Source of the DNA: Pseudomonadota bacterium
GTDB taxonomy: Bacteria; Pseudomonadota; Gammaproteobacteria; JAKAQQ01
Direction: 5' to 3'
Length of the DNA: 64,000 nt
NCBI GenBank assembly: GCA_021785265.1
Contig: JAJYFY010000002.1
Coordinates: 1 to 64,000 of the forward strand
Below, piece by piece: positions 1 through 9,476 of the stretch (the first letter of the stretch is position 1; every line of letters begins with the position of its first letter). Made by a program: the position numbers and the translations under genes. Below the pieces are notes generated by a model that was not told the DNA's origin, did no database searches, and saw only the letters and a program-made list of their open reading frames with translations.

Positions 1-1889
1 CGGCGGGTGCGCACCCCCAGCGCTTGCTCTGGGCTTCCACGGGGGCCAAGGATCCGTCCCTGTCTGCAACCTACTATGTGGATCGACTGCTGGCACCCCA
101 CTCGATCAACACGGTCCCCGAAGCAACCCTTTTGGCTTTTGCGGCCGCAGGTCAGCCTCAAGACTTCCTATCCATGGGGTCAGCGGAAAAAACACTGGCC
201 CAAGCCCGCGACCTTGGTATTGACCTCGAGCAATGGGCGAGAACCCTGCAACTGGAGGGTCAACAGGCATTTGTTCAGTCTTTCGATAACCTGACTGAAC
301 GGCTGCGTCAGAAAACGAAGGCCCTGGGCCAGGCGCGTACAACTTCCTCACTTCCCCATTACGAAGGCCCCCTTGGAAAAACCCTGTCCGAGAAGCTCAC
401 ATCTTTGCAAAACGAAAAACTTGTGGAACGGTTCTGGAAACGTGATTACCGGATCTGGCAACCCCAGCCGGACGAAATCACCAACCGGATGGGATGGCTG
501 GATACCCCTCGTTACATGCAGGATCACGCCACCCGCCTGGAACATTTTGCCGCCGAACTCGTCCGCTCCGGCATCCGGGAAATTCTATGGTGCGGTATGG
601 GGGGTTCCAGCCTCTTCGCCCGGGTCGTCGAACAGGCTTGGCCGACTGCAAAGGGGGTCCGCATCGAAGTGCTGGACACAAGTCACCCCGTTACCCTGAA
701 GAGGGTCCTGGATCGCTATCAACCCGGCAAAAGCCTAGTGGTCATCGCATCCAAATCCGGCAAGACCCTGGAGACGCGTTCCCAACTGGAGCTGTTCTGG
801 GCGCGGGACCCGGACGGCTCCCACTACCTGGCCATCACGGACCCGGGTACCGAACTTGAAAAACTGGCATTGAGTCGGGGATTTCGTGCGTTGTTTAGAA
901 ACGATCCAACCATCGGGGGTCGCTACTCGGCACTTTCCTATTTCGGATTGGTTGCCCTGGCGTTCAAGGGAGTTTCTCTACAGGCATGGCTTCATAGTGC
1001 CGAGGCCATGGCCACCGCCTGTGCACCCTGTGTCCCGGCGCATGAAAACCCGGGCCTCGTTCTCGGAACCATGCTGGGCCTAGAAGCCCAAGCCGGACGT
1101 GATAAGTGCACCCTCATCCTACCACCGACGGTCTCTCGGTTCGGGGGCTGGCTGGAGCAACTCCTGGCAGAGTCCACCGGGAAGCACAATCACGGGATCA
1201 TTCCTATTCAAGGTGAACCCCTGACCCAGGCCCGAAATTACGGATCCGATCGTCTGTTCGTGACTTTGGATACCCTGTCCGAGGGATGGAAAGCCCTAGA
1301 CCAAGCCGATCAAGCACAAGTCGTCCTGCCTGAGCTGAAACCCGAGCGCCTGGGTGCTGAAGTTTTCCGGTGGGAGTTTGCAACGGCTGTTGCCGGGCAT
1401 CTGCTGGGGCTTAATCCGTTTGATCAGCCGGATGTCGAAAGCGCGAAACAGGCCGCTGGACTGCGTCTTTGCGGAAAAAGCCCAACCGCAGCCCCTCCCC
1501 TGGATTCACCTGCAAAGGCCTTTGGAAGCATTCGGCCGGGCGACTACCTCGCTTTTCAGGCTTACATCGACCTGGACTCCCCCTACCGCTCGCAATTGGA
1601 AGACCTTCGCCTGCGGCTCAGGGACCGTTACCAAGTTGCCACTCAGTTGGAGTTTGGTCCCCGCTACCTTCACTCAACCGGTCAGCTTCACAAAGGAGGG
1701 CCTCAAAGTGGGGTTTTCATCCAATTTCTGGATGACTTCAAGGAAACCCTGCCCATTCCTGGACAGGCTTATGGTTTTGGTGAACTGATCAGAGCACAGG
1801 CGGATGGCGACTATGAAGCCCTCAAAACCAGGAACCGGCGGGTTTTCCGGGTCCGGCTGCTTGACCTTCTCAACTATGAGGGATCCTGA
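1..1889 (+). CDS. tal-pgi: Bifunctional transaldolase / glucose-6-phosphate isomerase, 5' partial
   Basis: The reading frame is open from the first bases, so the start lies upstream of the window. The first ~110 visible residues match the C-terminal end of transaldolase (LLWASTGAKDP, then a segment like NTVPEATLLAF). The remaining ~500 residues are a phosphoglucose isomerase domain with the sugar-phosphate binding segments CGMGGSSL, VIASKSGKTLET and GGRYSALS, and KHNHGIIP further on. Such fusions join the non-oxidative pentose phosphate pathway to fructose-6-phosphate/glucose-6-phosphate exchange in the cytosol. It is the first visible gene of a sugar-phosphate operon and lies 33 bp before gnd. 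The TTG at 24 is internal, because transaldolase sequence continues upstream of it. Confidence 0.93.
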   Translation, partial: AGAHPQRLLWASTGAKDPSLSATYYVDRLLAPHSINTVPEATLLAFAAAGQPQDFLSMGSAEKTLAQARDLGIDLEQWARTLQLEGQQAFVQSFDNLTERLRQKTKALGQARTTSSLPHYEGPLGKTLSEKLTSLQNEKLVERFWKRDYRIWQPQPDEITNRMGWLDTPRYMQDHATRLEHFAAELVRSGIREILWCGMGGSSLFARVVEQAWPTAKGVRIEVLDTSHPVTLKRVLDRYQPGKSLVVIASKSGKTLETRSQLELFWARDPDGSHYLAITDPGTELEKLALSRGFRALFRNDPTIGGRYSALSYFGLVALAFKGVSLQAWLHSAEAMATACAPCVPAHENPGLVLGTMLGLEAQAGRDKCTLILPPTVSRFGGWLEQLLAESTGKHNHGIIPIQGEPLTQARNYGSDRLFVTLDTLSEGWKALDQADQAQVVLPELKPERLGAEVFRWEFATAVAGHLLGLNPFDQPDVESAKQAAGLRLCGKSPTAAPPLDSPAKAFGSIRPGDYLAFQAYIDLDSPYRSQLEDLRLRLRDRYQVATQLEFGPRYLHSTGQLHKGGPQSGVFIQFLDDFKETLPIPGQAYGFGELIRAQADGDYEALKTRNRRVFRVRLLDLLNYEGS

Positions 1890-1922
1890 GCTGGGATCCT
1901 CCCTCTCACCGGAGACGAGAAC

Positions 1923-2948
1923 GTGAAACTGGGTTTGATTGGTTTGGGCCGGATGGGCATTAACATGGCCCGCCGACTCCTTGGCGCGAAGCACGAAGTG
2001 GTCGGATTTGACATGGATGCCGAGGCACTCCAGACACTGGACAAATACGGGGGCCGGGGCGTTAACAGTCTCACTGAGTTGATTCGACAACTCACCCCAC
2101 CCAGAGCGGTCTGGCTGATGGTTCCGGCCGGGAGGGTTGATGCCTTGCTCCACGAGCTGGTTCCACTCCTCGAGGCGGGGGATACGGTCATCGATGGGGG
2201 GAACTCGTTTTACCGTGATGACCAGCGTCGTTCCAAGGAACTCTCTCAAAAGCAGATTGAGTATTTGGACGTAGGAACCAGCGGTGGCGTTTTCGGACTG
2301 GAACGCGGATACTGCCTCATGATCGGTGGGACACAGCAGGCCTATGCACGTCTGGAGCCTGTTTTTAGCGCCCTGGCACCCGGCATGGCAGCTGCCGGCC
2401 GGACTCCTGCACGCAGCAGACAAGAGCCCACCAGCGCTGAAAAAGGCTATCTCCTTTGTGGTTCCAGTGGCGCCGGCCACTTCGTCAAGATGGTCCACAA
2501 CGGGATTGAATATGGCCTGATGGCAGCCTATGCCGAAGGAATCAATATCCTGCGCCATGCCAATGTCGGGACCCAACCGGTTGCGATGGATGCCGAAACC
2601 ACCCCTCTTCGGAATCCCGAAGCATACCGTTACTCTCTTCCCCTCTCCGAGATTGCCGAGCTCTGGCGCCGAGGGAGTGTGATCTCCTCTTGGTTACTTG
2701 ACCTCCTCGCAGATGCACTCAGCCAGGATGCAGAACTCAAATCATTTCATGGTCGCGTTTCCGATTCAGGAGAGGGCCGCTGGACCGTTCAGGCCGCGAT
2801 TGAATCGGGAACACCGGCCCCGACACTGGCCACTGCCCTTTTCGCACGGTTTGATTCACGTGGGGAAAGCGATTTTGCCCGGCGCCTGCTTTCCGCTTTG
2901 CGCAGTGAGTTTGGGGGACATCTCGAAAAAACGGGGAACCTTCCATGA
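1923..2948 (+). CDS. gnd: 6-phosphogluconate dehydrogenase (decarboxylating), short GntZ/YqeC type
   Basis: 341 residues, the short form of the family. It oxidatively decarboxylates 6-phosphogluconate to ribulose-5-phosphate. The N-terminal Rossmann motif is GLIGLGRMG (residues 4-12). Substrate signatures follow: [20 protein letters not shown] and the catalytic K189/N193 in [10 protein letters not shown]. An aspartate (D30) ends strand beta-2 in VVGFDMD; in this family that favours NAD over NADP, so an NAD-linked enzyme is inferred. The start is GTG, 33 bp after tal-pgi and preceded by a GGAGACGAGA stretch. The stop overlaps the zwf start in an ATGA. Confidence 0.95.
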   Translation: MKLGLIGLGRMGINMARRLLGAKHEVVGFDMDAEALQTLDKYGGRGVNSLTELIRQLTPPRAVWLMVPAGRVDALLHELVPLLEAGDTVIDGGNSFYRDDQRRSKELSQKQIEYLDVGTSGGVFGLERGYCLMIGGTQQAYARLEPVFSALAPGMAAAGRTPARSRQEPTSAEKGYLLCGSSGAGHFVKMVHNGIEYGLMAAYAEGINILRHANVGTQPVAMDAETTPLRNPEAYRYSLPLSEIAELWRRGSVISSWLLDLLADALSQDAELKSFHGRVSDSGEGRWTVQAAIESGTPAPTLATALFARFDSRGESDFARRLLSALRSEFGGHLEKTGNLP

Positions 2949-4363
2949 CCGAAGTCGAGCGCTCGGATGCTTTTATCCTTTTTGGCGCAAGTGGTGATCT
3001 GGCTGCAAAAAAGATTTTCAGCGCCTTGGCCCGTCTTGGGTCATCTGGCGAGTTACCTGAGAAGCTCATCGGGGTGGCCAAAAGCGGCTGGTCTCTCGAT
3101 CAGTTTCACCAGCGAATCCGGGAAAGCCTGAACGCGAACTCGCCAGGCTCCGGTAACCCGGGAGCCGAAGGCCTTTGCAAAAAGTTTTCCTACATCGACG
3201 GAGACTACCGCGATGATGCGACGTTCCGTACCCTAGCTGACCACCTGCGGGACGTCCGGGCCCCCCTCTTCTATCTGGCGATCCCGCCCAGTTTTTTTGG
3301 AACGGTTGCCGATGCTCTGCACAAGCACAAACTGACTCGCCGGGCCCGGCTGATCATTGAGAAACCCTTTGGACACGATCTGCAGTCGGCCAGTGCATTG
3401 AACCGGCTGCTCCATTCAGTCGTCCCTGAAGAACGACTTTTCCGGATTGATCACTATTTGGGGAAAGATCCAGTTCTGAATCTGGTCTATTTCCGTTTTG
3501 CCAACAGCTTTCTGGAACCCATCTGGAATAACCACTATGTGGAAAGCATCCAAGTCACCATGGCGGAAAGCTTCGGGATCTCTGACCGGGGAGCCTTTTA
3601 TGACGAGGTCGGCGCCATTCGGGACGTAGTCCAGAATCACCTACTCCATACCCTCTCGATTCTGACCATGGATCCTCCCATCAATGCTTCAGCCGAGTCA
3701 AGCCGGGACGAAAAAACCAAAATTTTGAAGGCGATCCAGCCTATTCAACCGGCGAATCTCATCCGCGGTCAATATGCTGGATACCTCAAGGAACCGGGTG
3801 TTCGTCCCCATTCCAACATGGAAACCTATGCGGCGCTCAAGACCATGATCAATTCCTGGCGCTGGAGCGGGGTTCCCATCCTCATTCGGGCGGGGAAGCA
3901 CCTGAAAGTCAGTGCCACCGAAATCCTGGTCCGTTTCAAGCATCCACCCGTCTCCCTCACGAACGAACCTTTCCCACCAGGAAGCAATTACCTCCGGTTC
4001 CGTCTCGGACCAGACCGGGTGGAGATCGGACTCGGCACACGTGCCAAACGGCCGGGCCCTGCCATGGTCGGCCAGCCTCTCGAGTTACTGGTGATGCGCA
4101 ATCAGAGTGGTGAAGAAGAGCCCTATGAACTGTTGCTGGGTGACGCCATCCGGGGCGATCAAAGCTTGTTTACAAGCCAGGATGCGGTGGAAGCGGCCTG
4201 GCGCATTGTGGATCCAGTTCTGAACCATGAAACTCCCTTATATGAATACCCTGTGGGGTCAATGGGACCTCAGGAAGCCGACGCTCTCGCTGACCTGCCG
4301 GGAGGTTGGTTTGATCCGTCAGGAAAAGAAAGTAACGGACTAGCCTCAAAAATTGCTTCATGA
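2945..4363 (+). CDS. zwf: Glucose-6-phosphate 1-dehydrogenase
   Basis: 472 residues, full length. It converts glucose-6-phosphate to 6-phosphogluconolactone with reduction of NAD(P). The nucleotide-binding motif is [10 protein letters not shown] (about residues 14-23). EKPFGHD and the catalytic signature RIDHYLGKD (about residues 167-175) contain the substrate-binding lysine and catalytic histidine. It overlaps gnd upstream and pgl downstream by ATGA each, so gnd-zwf-pgl are very likely translationally coupled. Together they complete the oxidative pentose phosphate branch in one transcript. Confidence 0.97.
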   Translation: MTEVERSDAFILFGASGDLAAKKIFSALARLGSSGELPEKLIGVAKSGWSLDQFHQRIRESLNANSPGSGNPGAEGLCKKFSYIDGDYRDDATFRTLADHLRDVRAPLFYLAIPPSFFGTVADALHKHKLTRRARLIIEKPFGHDLQSASALNRLLHSVVPEERLFRIDHYLGKDPVLNLVYFRFANSFLEPIWNNHYVESIQVTMAESFGISDRGAFYDEVGAIRDVVQNHLLHTLSILTMDPPINASAESSRDEKTKILKAIQPIQPANLIRGQYAGYLKEPGVRPHSNMETYAALKTMINSWRWSGVPILIRAGKHLKVSATEILVRFKHPPVSLTNEPFPPGSNYLRFRLGPDRVEIGLGTRAKRPGPAMVGQPLELLVMRNQSGEEEPYELLLGDAIRGDQSLFTSQDAVEAAWRIVDPVLNHETPLYEYPVGSMGPQEADALADLPGGWFDPSGKESNGLASKIAS

Positions 4364-5097
4364 ATGATTTGGCGTTCTGTAACCTCAGGATTTATCCGGA
4401 TTGTCGAACGGCCTGCGAGGAAGCGGCCCTGTACTTGACCCACTTCGCGGCGGAAACCGTTACCCGGAACGGTCGCTGCCGACTCGCAGTTTCCGGTGGC
4501 ACCACTCCATGGCCCATGCTCGCCGCCTTTTTCCGTAGCGATTTACCCTGGTCCTGCATTGACTTGTTCCAGACCGATGAACGCATGGTCCCGGAGAACT
4601 CACCGGAGCGTAACGCGAGCCATCTGATTCCCCTGATTCCTCCCGGGATCCGTTTTCATCCAATGCCCAATGACTGCACAAACTCGACCCTCGAACAGGC
4701 CAAGGCCTATGAAAAGGTCTTGGAATTTTTCTGTGGAACACCTCCGGTTCTCGATCTTGTTCATCTCGGGCTCGGAACAGATGGACACACGGCTTCTCTC
4801 ACCCCTGGCGATCCCGTTCTTGACTGTATGGACCTCGGGGTTTCCCCCACCCGTCCGTATCACGGGCAAAGTCGACTGACCCTCACCGTTCGGACTCTTC
4901 GAGCAGCCCAAACCCGTCTCTGGCTGGCTTGCGGACATGATAAACACCAAGCGCTGATCCGTTGCCTGAAGAGGGATCCCAACATACCGGCGACCCTGGT
5001 TTACCAACCGTCAGATCTGTTTTGGTGCGATCGTCCTGCTGCCGGATCCGTGGGGGACACCGATGCGACCGGATCCAAGCTTCCACTCGGCCCTTGA
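4360..5097 (+). CDS. pgl: 6-phosphogluconolactonase
   Basis: 245 residues of the DevB/SOL family. It hydrolyses 6-phosphogluconolactone between the Zwf and Gnd steps. Family motifs are SGGTTPWPM near residue 46, the [14 protein letters not shown] segment, and [13 protein letters not shown], which carries the conserved GxxxDGHxASL signature. Its ATG is embedded in the zwf stop (ATGA). The next gene, eno, starts 36 bp downstream. Length and motif order are normal for the family. Confidence 0.95.
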   Translation: MNDLAFCNLRIYPDCRTACEEAALYLTHFAAETVTRNGRCRLAVSGGTTPWPMLAAFFRSDLPWSCIDLFQTDERMVPENSPERNASHLIPLIPPGIRFHPMPNDCTNSTLEQAKAYEKVLEFFCGTPPVLDLVHLGLGTDGHTASLTPGDPVLDCMDLGVSPTRPYHGQSRLTLTVRTLRAAQTRLWLACGHDKHQALIRCLKRDPNIPATLVYQPSDLFWCDRPAAGSVGDTDATGSKLPLGP

Positions 5098-5133
5098 TAC
5101 AATGACGACTACCTCAGCATTCAGCGATCACCC

Positions 5134-6444
5134 ATGAAACCTTGGATTCAGCAATTTCAGGCTTCGGAAATTCTTGATTCACGCGGCAACCCCACCCTGT
5201 CGGTGCGCTGCGTGCTGACGGACCACAGCGTCCACGAGGCCCAAATCCCATCTGGCGCCTCGACCGGAAGCCATGAGGCCCATGAACTTCGTGATGGTGA
5301 CCCTTCTCGCTATCGCGGGCTGGGCGTTCTTCGGGCCATCCAGGCGGTTGAGGGAGAACTGGCACACGCGATCGTCGCGCGACAGCCGGACGATCAGTCC
5401 AGTCTTGATCACCTGATGATCGAGCTGGACGGGACACCAAGAAAAAGCCGTCTCGGGGGGAACAGTGTCCTTGGCTGCTCAATGGCTTTTTCACGCGCGC
5501 TTGCGCATCGGCGGAAACTACCCCTCTATCGTTCCCTGCACCCGGACCAAGCCCCGACCCTGATCCCGGTTCCATATCTCAATATCTGGAACGGAGGAGT
5601 CCATGCCCAGTGGCAGGGATCTGATTTTCAGGAGTATATGATCGTACCCTGGGGCGCCCCTTCCTTCCGTGAGGCCTTGCGCTGGAGCAGCGAGATCTAC
5701 CATGCGCTCCAAGGTGAACTCAAGAAAAACCACCTGCCTACCGGGGTCGGCGATGAAGGCGGCTTCGCCCCCCCCACTACCTCCAACCGTGAGCCGATTG
5801 ACTTTATCGCCCGGGCGATCGAACAGTCTGGGTTCACGCCGGGTGCTGATGTGGCAGTCGCCCTCGACCTCGCGGCGAATGGTTTTTATGAGTCCACCAG
5901 ATACTTGCTGAGAACCGAAAAGAAGACCCTCGATTCTTCGGGCATGGTGGATTATTGTGCGGCGCTGGTCAAAGACTATCCCTTTCTGATTTCTCTGGAA
6001 GATCCGCTCAGTGAATCAGACCCCGAATCCTGGCCATTGTTGACTGAACGAATGGGATCCCACGTTCAGGTTATTGGAGATGACCTGTACTGCACCAATC
6101 CCCAGTTGATCGATCACGGCATCCGGAACCGGCAGGCCAATGCCGTTTTGATCAAACCGAACCAGATTGGCACCGTCTCCGAGACCCAGGCGGCAGTGGG
6201 AAAAGCCGTACAGGGGGGCTGGCGGGCCATGCTGTCTCACCGTTCGGGCGAAACTCCAGACGCATTCATCTCGGATTTCGTGGTTGCCTGTCATGCGGGT
6301 CAGATCAAGGCGGGTGCGCCTGCGCGTGGCGAGCGTGTCGCCAAATATAACCGTCTCCTCACCATCGAAGGGGAACTGGGCAGAGAAGCCCGTTATGCCG
6401 GTCCTGACCTGATCCGCCAGAATTCCAGGAACCTTTACTCCTGA
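5134..6444 (+). CDS. eno: Enolase (phosphopyruvate hydratase), slightly divergent
   Basis: 436 residues. It converts 2-phosphoglycerate to phosphoenolpyruvate. Visible motifs are ILDSRGNPT, PSGASTGSHEAHELRDGD, the proton-shuttling glutamate in VGDEGGFAP, magnesium ligands in LDLAANGFY, SLEDPL and IGDDLY, and the catalytic lysine in LIKPNQIG. MLSHRSGET carries a substrate-binding histidine. The normally invariant loop after GG(E)HA, usually DNN, reads QWQGSD here and is one residue longer, while the following QEYMI is kept. The position downstream of the pentose phosphate genes suggests co-transcription. Activity is expected, but the loop is atypical. Confidence 0.93.
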   Translation: MKPWIQQFQASEILDSRGNPTLSVRCVLTDHSVHEAQIPSGASTGSHEAHELRDGDPSRYRGLGVLRAIQAVEGELAHAIVARQPDDQSSLDHLMIELDGTPRKSRLGGNSVLGCSMAFSRALAHRRKLPLYRSLHPDQAPTLIPVPYLNIWNGGVHAQWQGSDFQEYMIVPWGAPSFREALRWSSEIYHALQGELKKNHLPTGVGDEGGFAPPTTSNREPIDFIARAIEQSGFTPGADVAVALDLAANGFYESTRYLLRTEKKTLDSSGMVDYCAALVKDYPFLISLEDPLSESDPESWPLLTERMGSHVQVIGDDLYCTNPQLIDHGIRNRQANAVLIKPNQIGTVSETQAAVGKAVQGGWRAMLSHRSGETPDAFISDFVVACHAGQIKAGAPARGERVAKYNRLLTIEGELGREARYAGPDLIRQNSRNLYS

Positions 6445-6478
6445 AATCTGCATCGTGCAGAGGTTTCGGTGAACCTGG

Positions 6479-6571
6479 ATGATGATTGACCTAGATGACT
6501 TCTGGGTGTTTGATGCCTCACGTGATCGGGATCCGGTCGGTACGCACTGCTACGGCATCTGGGCGCCGTAG
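6479..6571 (+). other. Possible 30-codon open frame of unknown status in the eno-glgC gap
   Basis: The 193-bp gap between the eno and glgC stops holds an ATG ATG-initiated frame of 30 codons, ending TAG. It is acidic and tryptophan-containing (starts MMIDLDDFWVF, ends GIWAP). No convincing ribosome-binding site precedes it. Its 3' end overlaps a 7-bp inverted repeat (CTACGGC at 6550-6556, GCCGTAG at 6565-6571) that lacks a T-tract. It resembles nothing I recognise. It may be chance or a remnant, and is recorded mainly to describe the gap. Confidence 0.15.
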
Positions 6572-6637
6572 ATGATCTGGCGGCCGGGGAGGCCATAAAC
6601 AAGTCACTTTCTTAATCTATGTCTACGGAGATGACTC

Positions 6638-7870
6638 CTAGCGGACCAAAGTGATGCCGCTCAAGCTTCTTTCATAATCCCTGGCATCGGTCGCTGGGTC
6701 GTAGCCAATCCACGTACCGGGTTTGAGATTGACCCCTTCTTCTACAACCACCCGGCGTAACCGGGAGCCTACTCCGATTGTCGCACCACTCAGGATCACG
6801 GACTGCTCGACCTCGCAGCCGTCTTCGATCCGGACATTGCGCGAAACCACGGAAGTGCGGATGGCTGATCCTGAAATGATCGATCCACCGGCAATGAGTG
6901 AGTTCAACGCCATCCCCTTACGGGAAGGTTCGTCGAACACAAACTTGGCGGGTGGCCCTTGTTCAGCAGCCGTCCAGATCGGCCAGTCCAGATCGTACAA
7001 ATTGCATTCCGGAATGACCTCAACCAATTCCATGTTGGATCTCCAGTAAGCATCCAGGTCCGCAATATCCCGCCAATACGCTGGTGCTCCCACCCCGTCT
7101 GTAAACCGGAATCCAAAAACCTTCGCAGTAGAAAGAAGCCGTGGCAGAAGGTCATGCCCGAAATCATGCCCCGAGTCAGCTCGACTGGCATCCTCCCTGA
7201 GACAGGAATTCAGGAAATCGCGGTTAAAGACATAAATGCCCATGGAGGCAACCGCTTGCCCTTCTGGATACCATTCCTCCGGAAGCGGGTCAGGTTTTTC
7301 ACGGAAATCGACAACCCGGTCGTCGGAATCAAGACGAACGATCCCGTACCGGGAGGCTTCACCTATAGGGACCACACTCAGCCCAACTGTTACATCGGCC
7401 TCCCGGCTGACGTGAAAACCCAGAAGAGTACTGTAGTCCATCTTGTAGATATGGTCTCCCCCGAGAATGAGCGCATAGGCATAGCGATGGGTCTGCATAA
7501 GATCCAGGTTCTGGAACACGGCATCCGCAGTACCCTGGTACCACTCCGACCCGCGTTGCTGCTGCGCCGGCAGGATTTCGATGAATTCCTCGAAATCTCC
7601 CCGTAGAAAATTCCATCCCTGTGACAGGTGCCGGATCAAGGTATGCGCCTTATATTGAGTGACCACCTCAATCTGCCGGATCCCGGAATTCAAACAATTA
7701 GACAGGGGAAAATCGATGATTCGGTATTTGCCACCGAATGGCATGGCAGGCTTTGCGCGATTTTCTGTCAATCCTTTGAGACGGGAGCCCCGGCCACCCG
7801 CGAGAATCACGGCCAAGGTCTGGCGGACCAGCCGACTGATGAACCGGTGCGAAAAATCCAAGTTCTTCAT
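6638..7870 (-). CDS. glgC: Glucose-1-phosphate adenylyltransferase (ADP-glucose pyrophosphorylase)
   Basis: 410 residues from the chosen ATG. It makes ADP-glucose from glucose-1-phosphate and ATP, the committing step of glycogen synthesis. Visible are the nucleotide-binding motif LAVILAGGRGSRLKGLT, the FGGKYRIIDFPLSN segment, the catalytic aspartate in LGGDHIYKMDY, the substrate-binding FREKP and a C-terminal left-handed beta-helix region. A longer frame extends to 8008, but it would run into the divergent glgA start at 7989. The extra ~46 residues do not resemble the family. The ATG at 7870 gives the usual ~20 residues before the nucleotide loop. Confidence 0.95.
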   Translation of the reverse strand: MKNLDFSHRFISRLVRQTLAVILAGGRGSRLKGLTENRAKPAMPFGGKYRIIDFPLSNCLNSGIRQIEVVTQYKAHTLIRHLSQGWNFLRGDFEEFIEILPAQQQRGSEWYQGTADAVFQNLDLMQTHRYAYALILGGDHIYKMDYSTLLGFHVSREADVTVGLSVVPIGEASRYGIVRLDSDDRVVDFREKPDPLPEEWYPEGQAVASMGIYVFNRDFLNSCLREDASRADSGHDFGHDLLPRLLSTAKVFGFRFTDGVGAPAYWRDIADLDAYWRSNMELVEVIPECNLYDLDWPIWTAAEQGPPAKFVFDEPSRKGMALNSLIAGGSIISGSAIRTSVVSRNVRIEDGCEVEQSVILSGATIGVGSRLRRVVVEEGVNLKPGTWIGYDPATDARDYERSLSGITLVR

Positions 7871-7988
7871 TTGGCAAACCGCAAGGCCGGTTTCCTTTTT
7901 TTTCAAGCATTCTGATACGATAGCACGGGCTGGATTGATGTGCTGGGCGCTGTCAGAACCCAATCGTCTGGCCTCCATCTGAGCACCG

Positions 7989-9476
7989 ATGAACATCGCT
8001 TTTATCACCAGTGAACTTGCCCCATGGATTAAGGTTGGAGGACTGGCCGATGTCTCGGCCTCACTGGGTGAGGCCTTGACGACCTTGGGCCATGAGGTCC
8101 AAATCTTGGTTCCCTACACGGGAACCACGGGACTGCCGGAAACGGTTCTGTTGCCGCGGGAGCGGAGTGGCTTTCTGGTCGAGCCGGCATGGACATGGCA
8201 GGAAACCCCCGTTACCGATCATCTGCGCATTCTCTGGATCTCGGGACCGGGGTTTTCGGACCGCGTCGGCACTCCCTATTCGGATGCTTCCGGTCGACCC
8301 TGGCCGGATCTGGTCGAACGCTATGCCCAGTTCTGCAAGGTCTTGATCATGACCTATGCCCGGGGTGGGGCGGACGCCCCGACTCGACCTGATCTCCTGC
8401 ACGGGCACGACTGGCCCATGGGCTTGATTCCTTTCTGGTCCCAGGCACTCGACATCGGCATCCCTACCCTCTTCACGATTCATAACCTGGGATACCCCGG
8501 CCTCCTGGACCGTGCAAGCTTCGACCGGCTGGGACTTCCGGCCCAGTTGTGGAACGAGGATCAGGGAATCTTGATCGGCCAGTCGGCCTCGAGTCTCAAA
8601 GCCGGCCTGCGTTTTGCCGACCAACTGACGACTGTCAGTCCAAGCTATGCCCGCGAGATCGGCACGCCCGAACAGGGAGGGGAGTTGGCCGATCTGGTCC
8701 GGAAACGACAAGGAGATCTTTCCGGGATTCTCAATGGCATTGATCCCGACACGTGGGATCCCCGGTCAGATCGGCTGTTGCCAGCCCATTATTCGGCGGA
8801 CTCAACCGAGGGCAAGCGGCAATGCCGGAGATCGCTTCTGGATGTCCTGCGTCTCGAAGACACGACGCATCCCGTCGCCGGGTTCATCGGTCGGTTCGTG
8901 AATGAAAAAGGGGTTGACCTGCTTGCCGCCGCGATCCCCGAACTGGTGAACCGGGGTTGGCGGCTCGTGTTGCTTGGGAGAGGCGCTCCAGCCATGGAGC
9001 AAGGGCTTAAGGAGTCCTGCTCACCCTACCGGGGGAAGGTCGTTCTCCTGACCGAACAGAGCGAGCCGATGGCGCACCTCATCATGGCCGGAGCCGATCT
9101 TTTCCTGATGCCTTCCCGCTATGAGCCCTGCGGACTGACTCAGATGTACAGCCAGCACTATGGAACGCCACCCGTGGTCCATGCGGTGGGCGGGCTCGTC
9201 GATACGGTTCGCGACGCGGACAGGGACACGGGGGGAACCGGTTTCCTGTTCAAAACACCGACCGTCCAGGCCTTGCTCGACTGCTGCCAGCGGGCTGAAC
9301 AGGCATTTCAGGATCCGGGGCGCTGGTCTTCAATCTGTAAACGCGCCATGAAACTCGATTTCAGCTGGTCCTCACCTGTCCGCGAATATGAACAGGCTTA
9401 TGGTCGGGCCACCGACCGGCGCCGGAAACGCACCAGCTGTTCCACGCACAACCGGGCACCAAAAAGTTCCAGTTGA
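7989..9476 (+). CDS. glgA: Glycogen synthase, GT5 (ADP-glucose)
   Basis: 495 residues. It transfers glucose from ADP-glucose to the growing alpha-1,4-glucan. The N-terminal KVGGLADV motif binds ADP-glucose. LHGHDW, FTIHNLGYPG and the C-terminal signature RYEPCGLTQMYSQHYGTPPVV (ExxxxGLT) identify a GT-B fold starch/glycogen synthase. It is divergent from glgC across a ~118-bp spacer likely to hold both promoters. The family-like sequence ends near REYEQAYGRA. The last ~22 basic residues are an unusual tail that overlaps the convergent glk gene by 79 bp. Confidence 0.95.
   Translation: MNIAFITSELAPWIKVGGLADVSASLGEALTTLGHEVQILVPYTGTTGLPETVLLPRERSGFLVEPAWTWQETPVTDHLRILWISGPGFSDRVGTPYSDASGRPWPDLVERYAQFCKVLIMTYARGGADAPTRPDLLHGHDWPMGLIPFWSQALDIGIPTLFTIHNLGYPGLLDRASFDRLGLPAQLWNEDQGILIGQSASSLKAGLRFADQLTTVSPSYAREIGTPEQGGELADLVRKRQGDLSGILNGIDPDTWDPRSDRLLPAHYSADSTEGKRQCRRSLLDVLRLEDTTHPVAGFIGRFVNEKGVDLLAAAIPELVNRGWRLVLLGRGAPAMEQGLKESCSPYRGKVVLLTEQSEPMAHLIMAGADLFLMPSRYEPCGLTQMYSQHYGTPPVVHAVGGLVDTVRDADRDTGGTGFLFKTPTVQALLDCCQRAEQAFQDPGRWSSICKRAMKLDFSWSSPVREYEQAYGRATDRRRKRTSCSTHNRAPKSSS

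Noticed and set aside
24-26. TTG as the start of the tal-pgi gene
   Set aside because: The frame is open to the window edge and encodes conserved transaldolase sequence upstream of it.
1674-2576. 300-codon open frame opposite tal-pgi/gnd
   Set aside because: It lies antisense to two certain genes, has no motif and no plausible ribosome-binding site.
6550-6571. CTACGGC/GCCGTAG inverted repeat after eno as a terminator
   Set aside because: No T-tract follows and the loop is long; it may be chance.
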